DNA of 52,950 nucleotides from an uncultured Gemmiger sp. (GTDB lineage: Bacteria > Bacillota > Clostridia > Oscillospirales > Ruminococcaceae). The notes beneath the pieces are model-generated. The model worked only from the letters and a program-made list of their open reading frames with translations. It made no database searches and had not been told where the DNA came from. Below, piece by piece: positions 49,378 through 52,950 of this stretch (positions within the stretch are counted from its first letter, which is position 1; the number at the start of each line of letters is the position of its first letter). The position numbers were made by a program, and so were the translations under genes. Location of the stretch: contig CAKSUQ010000017.1 of assembly GCA_934502625.1 (NCBI GenBank), positions 1-52,950 on the forward strand, given 5' to 3'.

Positions 49378-50016
49378 TTATTCTTCCATCCCGTCCAGAT
49401 ACCCCTGCGGCACAACATCATACGCTTCTGCCAGATGATCCCGCATCCACATCTCGGCGTCCAAGCGCACGCTATATCCCGCGCCGGGGTCGGTCATCCA
49501 TTCCTCCGGTTTACGGAAGGGCAGCGCGTGCTGCGACAGCATATTCATGATGACGCCGCCGTGGGTCACGCAGGCGGCTTCCTCGGTGTGGGTGCGCAGC
49601 ATGTACTCGAACATCTTCATCAGCATCGACGATGTTCGGTTGAAGAACATCTGCCGATCCTCCGCGCCCTCCGGCACGGTGCGGCTTGTAGGATCCATCC
49701 ACTGCGCAAATTCCGGGTCTTTCACCAGCTCCTGCACGGCGCGCCCCTCAAACTTGCCGAACGCCATCTCCCGCAGGTCGTCCAGCTCGATCTGCCGCAC
49801 GCCGGGGAACAGGATCTCCGCCGTCTCGGTCGCGCGTTTCAGGGGGCTCGTGAACACCAGCGGAACCTGCGGGTAGTCGAAGTCCTTCTTCAGCGTTTTC
49901 AGCTGGGCGCGCCCCTCGTCACACAGCGGCAGGTCGCTGCCGCTGCCAATGTACAGCCCCTGTAAATTGCCCGCCGTCAACCCGTGGCGGATCAAATGCA
50001 GCTTATAATATTTCAC
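49378..50016 (-). CDS. Histidine phosphatase family protein
   Basis: A 212-residue member of the phosphoglycerate mutase-like superfamily. LHLIRHGLTAGN near residue 7 holds the RHG with the catalytic His; a second Arg is in FTSPLKRATETA near 56, the Glu in MAFGKFEGR near 86 and the second His in CVTHGGVIMNML near 147. Such broad phosphatases (GpmB, CobC, PhoE) cannot be told apart by sequence alone. Not a glycolytic mutase with confidence. Single gene, divergent from the XRE gene. Confidence 0.9.
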   Translation of the reverse strand: MKYYKLHLIRHGLTAGNLQGLYIGSGSDLPLCDEGRAQLKTLKKDFDYPQVPLVFTSPLKRATETAEILFPGVRQIELDDLREMAFGKFEGRAVQELVKDPEFAQWMDPTSRTVPEGAEDRQMFFNRTSSMLMKMFEYMLRTHTEEAACVTHGGVIMNMLSQHALPFRKPEEWMTDPGAGYSVRLDAEMWMRDHLAEAYDVVPQGYLDGMEE

Positions 50017-50049
50017 GTTCGTATCTCGCTTTCGTAATTGCTACCTATC

Positions 50050-50078
50050 AGCATACCCTAAAACTGTGTCGTATGCAA
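50050..50078 (-). promoter_or_regulatory. Promoter of the histidine phosphatase gene
   Basis: Minus strand: TTGCAT, 17 bases, TATGCT. Just upstream is TGTAA-ATTA-TTACA, a possible operator. Confidence 0.65.
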
Positions 50079-50361
50079 CTGTAAATTATTACAATTTGGT
50101 TACAACCGGCACCCGCCGCGTCGCTCTGCCAAAATTTGCCCACAATATTTATAGCTTTACCCACTGTATAATGACTAAATATAGATACCTGCGCCGAATC
50201 CGCGCAAGGACGGACTTTTCTGCGCAAAATCTGTCAAAAAATTGGGTTTACAAAGCGTTTTTCACCCGCTATAATATACAACGTGTAGAAAATATGCAAG
50301 GGGCACCACTGCGGCTTGGCGTCAGCGCCAAAACCACGCCCCGGAACAGGATATACAGATC
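50079..50361 (+). promoter_or_regulatory. XRE gene upstream region
   Basis: An AT-rich 280-base gap. The best promoter is TTTACA (50247-50252), 17 bases, TATAAT (50270-50275), which leaves a leader of about 80 bases. A second TATAAT at 50167-50172 has no fitting -35. No gene is seen. Confidence 0.75.
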
Positions 50362-51060
50362 ATGGGGATCGAATTTAACCGTATTATCACGCTGCTGCGC
50401 AAAGAACGCGGTATTACCCAGAAGCAGGCGGCGCAGGATCTCGGCATCAGTCAGGCGCAGCTTTCCCATTACGAAAAGGGCATCCGCGAGTGCGGCCTCG
50501 CGTTCGTGGTGCAGGTGGCGGATTATTACGATGTCAGCTGCGACTACCTGCTGGGGCGCAGCGCTGAGCGCAGCGGCCAGACGATCTCGGTCGAGGAACT
50601 GCCGGAGGCAAACTCCGCCACCGGCGGCAGTGTCTACCGCGGCAGCGTACTGCCCACGATGTACAAAAAGCTCATCGAAAACTCCCTCGACATCCTCTAC
50701 GACAAATTACAGGAGAGCAAGGACAAGCAGCTCGTCGTCGGCGTCAGCAGCTACCTGATGCTGGCGGTCTACAAGATGTTCCGCCAGATGTACGAGGCGT
50801 CCCCCAAAAATATCAGCGGCATGTTCCGCGTCGGTTCCGCCCGCTGGAACAGCAGTGCCGATGCCGCCATGCACATGGCTGAGGGCGACCTTGCCGCCAC
50901 CCTGACCGGCGAGGACGGCACCCGCGACAGCTTGGAGCCCGCCACCCTTGCGCTGAGCACCGACCAGCTGGCGCGCGACTACCCCCGCCACGCCACGAGC
51001 CTCTTCAACCTTGTTAAAAACGCCGAGGAATCCATGAGAGGTCTGAAGAAGGGCGAGTGA
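50362..51060 (+). CDS. XRE family transcriptional regulator
   Basis: A 232-residue protein. The N-terminal 60 residues are a Cro/CI helix-turn-helix (ITQKQAAQDLGISQAQLSHYEKG) ending in VSCDYLLGRS. The rest (70-232) is helical with no domain I recognise, and includes a conserved-looking MLAVYKMFRQMYEAS and MAEGDLAATLTGEDG. It stands alone, so its target cannot be read from context. No clear ribosome site precedes the ATG at 50362; AACAGGAT is the nearest purine-rich sequence. Confidence 0.85.
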   Translation: MGIEFNRIITLLRKERGITQKQAAQDLGISQAQLSHYEKGIRECGLAFVVQVADYYDVSCDYLLGRSAERSGQTISVEELPEANSATGGSVYRGSVLPTMYKKLIENSLDILYDKLQESKDKQLVVGVSSYLMLAVYKMFRQMYEASPKNISGMFRVGSARWNSSADAAMHMAEGDLAATLTGEDGTRDSLEPATLALSTDQLARDYPRHATSLFNLVKNAEESMRGLKKGE

Positions 51061-51120
51061 GCTTCTTTGTTATTATAGTAGGGACGGGCATTACCCGCCC
51101 GCAGCAGATCCACAAATACA
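51061..51120. repeat. GTAG-flanked palindrome after the XRE gene
   Basis: GACGGGCATTACCCGCCC after GTAGG at about 51080, the same family as in other gaps. Confidence 0.65.
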
Positions 51121-51159
51121 AAAGCGTGCCAGCCCATTCTAGGTTGGCACGCTTTTTTT
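51121..51159. terminator. Bidirectional terminator
   Basis: AAAGCGTGCCA (51121-51131) and TGGCACGCTTT (51145-51155) with a T run; an A run on the other side. Shared by the XRE and AbrB-like genes. Confidence 0.9.
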
Positions 51160-51166
51160 GTGGCTT

Positions 51167-51415
51167 TTACTTGCACAGCGCCTTGCGGCAAGTGGGGCAG
51201 ATGTACTTGCCGTGCAGCAGCACGGCTTCGGGCGAGATCTCGCCGCAGAACACACAGCTGCCCTGCGCATGGTACTTGCGCAGCAGGATCGCGTCCCCGT
51301 CGGTGAAGATCTCCAGCGGGGTGTCAGGGGTGATGTCGTAGGTGTTGCGCAGTTCCTTCGGCAGGACGATGCGGCCAAGACTGTCGATACTGCGGACGAT
51401 GCCGGTAGAAAGCAT
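51167..51415 (-). CDS. AbrB-like transition regulator with zinc-site tail
   Basis: An 82-residue protein. Residues 1-48 are an AbrB/SpoVT swapped-hairpin DNA-binding domain (TGIVRSIDSLGRIVLPKELR then LEIFTDGDAILLRKY). The last 30 carry CVFCG and CPTC, a likely zinc ribbon. Similar proteins are global regulators of transition-state genes in Firmicutes. AGGAGG lies ahead of the ATG. It has one of the strongest promoters of the window. Confidence 0.92.
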   Translation of the reverse strand: MLSTGIVRSIDSLGRIVLPKELRNTYDITPDTPLEIFTDGDAILLRKYHAQGSCVFCGEISPEAVLLHGKYICPTCRKALCK

Positions 51416-51469
51416 TTTCAGACCTCCTGTTGTTCGCCCCCGGTTGCGGCCGGTGGCGACCCCCCGAAC

Positions 51470-51536
51470 CGCACAGTTCGGGGGTTGACTTCTTATGTGG
51501 TATCTCCATTATACGAGCCAGTGGAAACAATGTCAA
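51470..51536 (-). promoter_or_regulatory. Consensus promoter and leader hairpin of the AbrB-like gene
   Basis: Minus strand: TTGACA (51536-51531), 17 bases, TATAAT (51513-51508), a perfect match. Soon after the start the leader forms CCCCCGAAC-TGTGCG-GTTCGGGGG; its loop starts TGTG, like the loop in the glnN leader. No T run follows. Confidence 0.85.
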
Positions 51537-51702
51537 TATTTGGAAAGACAAAAAATCGGCTTTTTTCGTTGTTTTTACCCTTTTGTAATGAAAAATCCGG
51601 GAAAAACTGCGAGTTTTTGCATTTTATAACGGATTTAACACAAAGCCGACCAATGTAAAACGGCTTTGCACACAGCCGAAGCAGGTGCGGCAAACGGCAC
51701 TG

Positions 51703-52113
51703 TTAGATAATAACGCCGTTGCAGTGGTCGACCTCGTGCTGGATGATCTGTGCCGTCCAGCCGGTAAAGTTCTTGACATGGGTCTGCATGGCGCGATCCT
51801 GCCACTGCACCTTGATGGTTTTGTGGCGCTTGGCCTTGCGTACTCCCTGCAGCGAGAGACAGCCCTCCTCGGCCAGATACAGCCCCTTGCGGTAGAGGAT
51901 GACCGGGTTGAACATCTCGCAGGGGGTACCCTCGTTGTCGAAGACGATGATGGCCTTGTTCACGCCGATCATGTTGGCGGCCATCCCGACGCAGCCGTCC
52001 TCGTGCGCCTTCAGCGTATCCAGCAGGTCGTCGGCCACGGCGGCATCTCTGGCGTCGGCGGGCAGCGCCTTCTGTGCCAGAAAAACCACATCAGTCATAA
52101 GCGGGCGTACCAT
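51703..52113 (-). CDS. def: Peptide deformylase
   Basis: A 136-residue metalloenzyme that removes the formyl group from new proteins. Motif 1 reads GCVGMAANMIG (the usual Gln after AA-N/P is Met, a form common in clostridial enzymes), motif 2 is EEGCLSL with the metal Cys and motif 3 is QHEVDHCNGVII with HExDH. It is slightly short, as in the class III or small Firmicutes type. Its ribosome site, GCAGGAGG, is also the second arm of the terminator before it. Confidence 0.92.
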   Translation of the reverse strand: MVRPLMTDVVFLAQKALPADARDAAVADDLLDTLKAHEDGCVGMAANMIGVNKAIIVFDNEGTPCEMFNPVILYRKGLYLAEEGCLSLQGVRKAKRHKTIKVQWQDRAMQTHVKNFTGWTAQIIQHEVDHCNGVII

Positions 52114-52115
52114 AG

Positions 52116-52175
52116 AAAAAAACCTCCTGCACTAAACTACCTTTATAGTATAGCGCAGGAGGGGACGTATGTAAA
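52116..52175 (-). promoter_or_regulatory. def promoter overlapping a terminator
   Basis: Minus strand: TTTACA (52175-52170), 17 bases, TATACT (52152-52147). CCTCCTGC (52162-52155) and GCAGGAGG (52130-52123) form a stem with a 24-base loop, then seven T. Read from upstream, this is a terminator; a transcript started at the def promoter lacks the first arm, so GGAGG stays free as its ribosome site. Confidence 0.72.
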
Positions 52176-52177
52176 TA

Positions 52178-52378
52178 TCAGTAGGGCAGCGGCCCCAGAT
52201 AACCGCCGGCCTGACGGCACTGGTGCAGCACAGCGCGGCAGGATTCATCGGCGCGGCGCAAGTATTCCTTTTTGCGGGCAAGCTCGCGGCGCTGTTGCTC
52301 CTGCATCGCACGGAAATGCGGGCAGGCTTTGTGGCAGCCCTCGCAATAAGCATGGCAGTTCTTTTGGCAAGGCAGCAT
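52178..52378 (-). CDS. Small cysteine-rich protein, function unknown
   Basis: A 66-residue protein. It starts with CQKNCHAYCEGCHKAC, a run of five cysteines spaced 3-3-2-3 with interspersed His, then a charged helix (EQQRRELARKKEYLRRADES) and two more Cys. A metal-binding role is plausible. The ATG at 52378 is 9 bases after AAAGGAG; the longer frame to 52420 spans that site. I do not recognise the family. Confidence 0.68.
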   Translation of the reverse strand: MLPCQKNCHAYCEGCHKACPHFRAMQEQQRRELARKKEYLRRADESCRAVLHQCRQAGGYLGPLPY

Positions 52379-52461
52379 AGGAAAGCGCTCCTTTCGATCT
52401 GGCAGCGGGATAGGGATCAAGCTTACAAGATATAGTAGAAAAGAACCGTTCTTATGTCTCC

Positions 52462-52490
52462 AGTATACACCACTTGCTCTGTCACTTCAA
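52462..52490 (-). promoter_or_regulatory. Promoter of the Cys-rich gene
   Basis: Minus strand: TTGAAG, 17 bases, TATACT. Confidence 0.7.
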
Positions 52491-52679
52491 GGGGAAATCT
52501 GTAAGACCTTTGTAAAGGTTTATGTATAAGGAAGGGGACAGGTATGCCCGGCCTGCAACCCTCCCATTACCGCGCATCTTCCCATCACCACAATTTGTGC
52601 CTGCTGCGTCGCCGTACCCCCATATACACCCTGCCCAAAAATCCCGCTCGAAATTTGTCGAAAAAATCGAAAAAACCTG
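52491..52679. other. Gap before the rRNA-type promoters
   Basis: No gene or clear element is seen. The stretch is GC-rich on the left and runs into A/T tracts (near 52655-52675) just upstream of promoter P1, where they may act as an UP element. Confidence 0.5.
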
Positions 52680-52849
52680 TTGACAAGAGTTGCGGGCTGT
52701 GGTAATATAATCAAGCTGTCTCGCGGGGCATCCCCCGCGGCGACAGCCGCTGAAGCCTATACCTACAGCTTGTACGCGTTTTTTGAAGAAAACTTCTTCA
52801 AAAAACTTTCAGAAAACCTCTTGACAATCTTGAGAATCTGATATATAAT
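52680..52849 (+). promoter_or_regulatory. Tandem strong promoters, probably of an rRNA operon
   Basis: P1: TTGACA (52680-52685), 17 bases, TAATAT (52703-52708). P2: TTGACA (52821-52826), 17 bases, TATAAT (52844-52849). After each -10 comes CAAGCTGTC, so the promoter unit looks duplicated. An A/T-rich stretch with GAAGAAAACTTCTTC lies before P2. The leader after P2 includes ACCTTGAAAATTGAACAAA, which often precedes rRNA genes in Clostridia. No coding start follows before the window ends. Confidence 0.75.
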
Positions 52850-52950
52850 ATACAAGCTGTCACGGAGACGCGGCAGCACAGCAGGACCTTGAAAATTGAA
52901 CAAAACTGAAACTTGTGGAACCTTGATCGTGGGTTTGGAAACCCACGTTA

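Overview
The window looks like chromosomal DNA of an anaerobic, fermentative gut Bacillota of the Oscillospirales, something close to Faecalibacterium, Subdoligranulum or Gemmiger. This is inferred from moderately high GC, AGGAGG-type ribosome binding sites, TTGACA-17-TATAAT promoters, a pyruvate formate-lyase pair, two classes of glutamine synthetase with an ANTAR regulator, and many short GC-rich palindromes between genes. No transposase, integrase, phage gene, tRNA or CRISPR array was seen.

Layout. 1-5847: a MATE exporter and a GlcNAc locus (nagE-nagB-nagA) that would import GlcNAc and convert it to fructose-6-phosphate. 5848-10540: a minus-strand glycerol operon (glpK, GlpA-like, GlpB-like, DUF1667). 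10540-11670: comF behind the 3' remnant of a GGDEF gene. 11750-16870: a TetR-controlled RND exporter with a 20-bp operator over its transcription start. 17050-22440: an AGCS amino-acid symporter, typA and a CBS/DRTGG manganese pyrophosphatase. 22440-26600: an acyltransferase, a small export protein, and a P1B-type ATPase with its DUF6110 partner. 26680-27690: an unusual HD-GYP/AraC fusion. 27800-34340: a second MATE, enolase, pflB and pflA, followed by a strong promoter and terminator that enclose no gene (candidate small RNA). 34870-38000: an aldo-keto reductase and a MarR-MATE pair with doubled operators. 38080-42780: ANTAR regulator, glnA (GSI) and glnN (GSIII). 42860-49360: a CYTH protein, two tandem DUF3048 lipoproteins and a phosphoglycerol-transferase-like membrane protein. 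49370-52440: phosphatase, XRE regulator, AbrB-like regulator, peptide deformylase and a Cys-rich small protein. 52680-52950: tandem strong promoters that probably belong to an rRNA operon just outside the window.

The genes fit a sugar, amino-sugar and glycerol fermenter: PTS and nag genes feed glycolysis, enolase leads to pyruvate, and PflB/PflA make formate and acetyl-CoA. Nitrogen assimilation (GSI, GSIII, ANTAR) and several exporters surround this core.

The least explained material is non-coding or regulatory. It comprises three copies of an AGATAAT-bounded element whose inner hairpin shows compensatory change, a family of GTAG-flanked interchangeable palindromes, the orphan RNA gene, promoter-proximal GGTTAG-N6-CTAACC repeats shared by that RNA and eno, the HD-GYP/AraC fusion with its repeated promoter motif, and an attenuator-like hairpin ahead of glnN.
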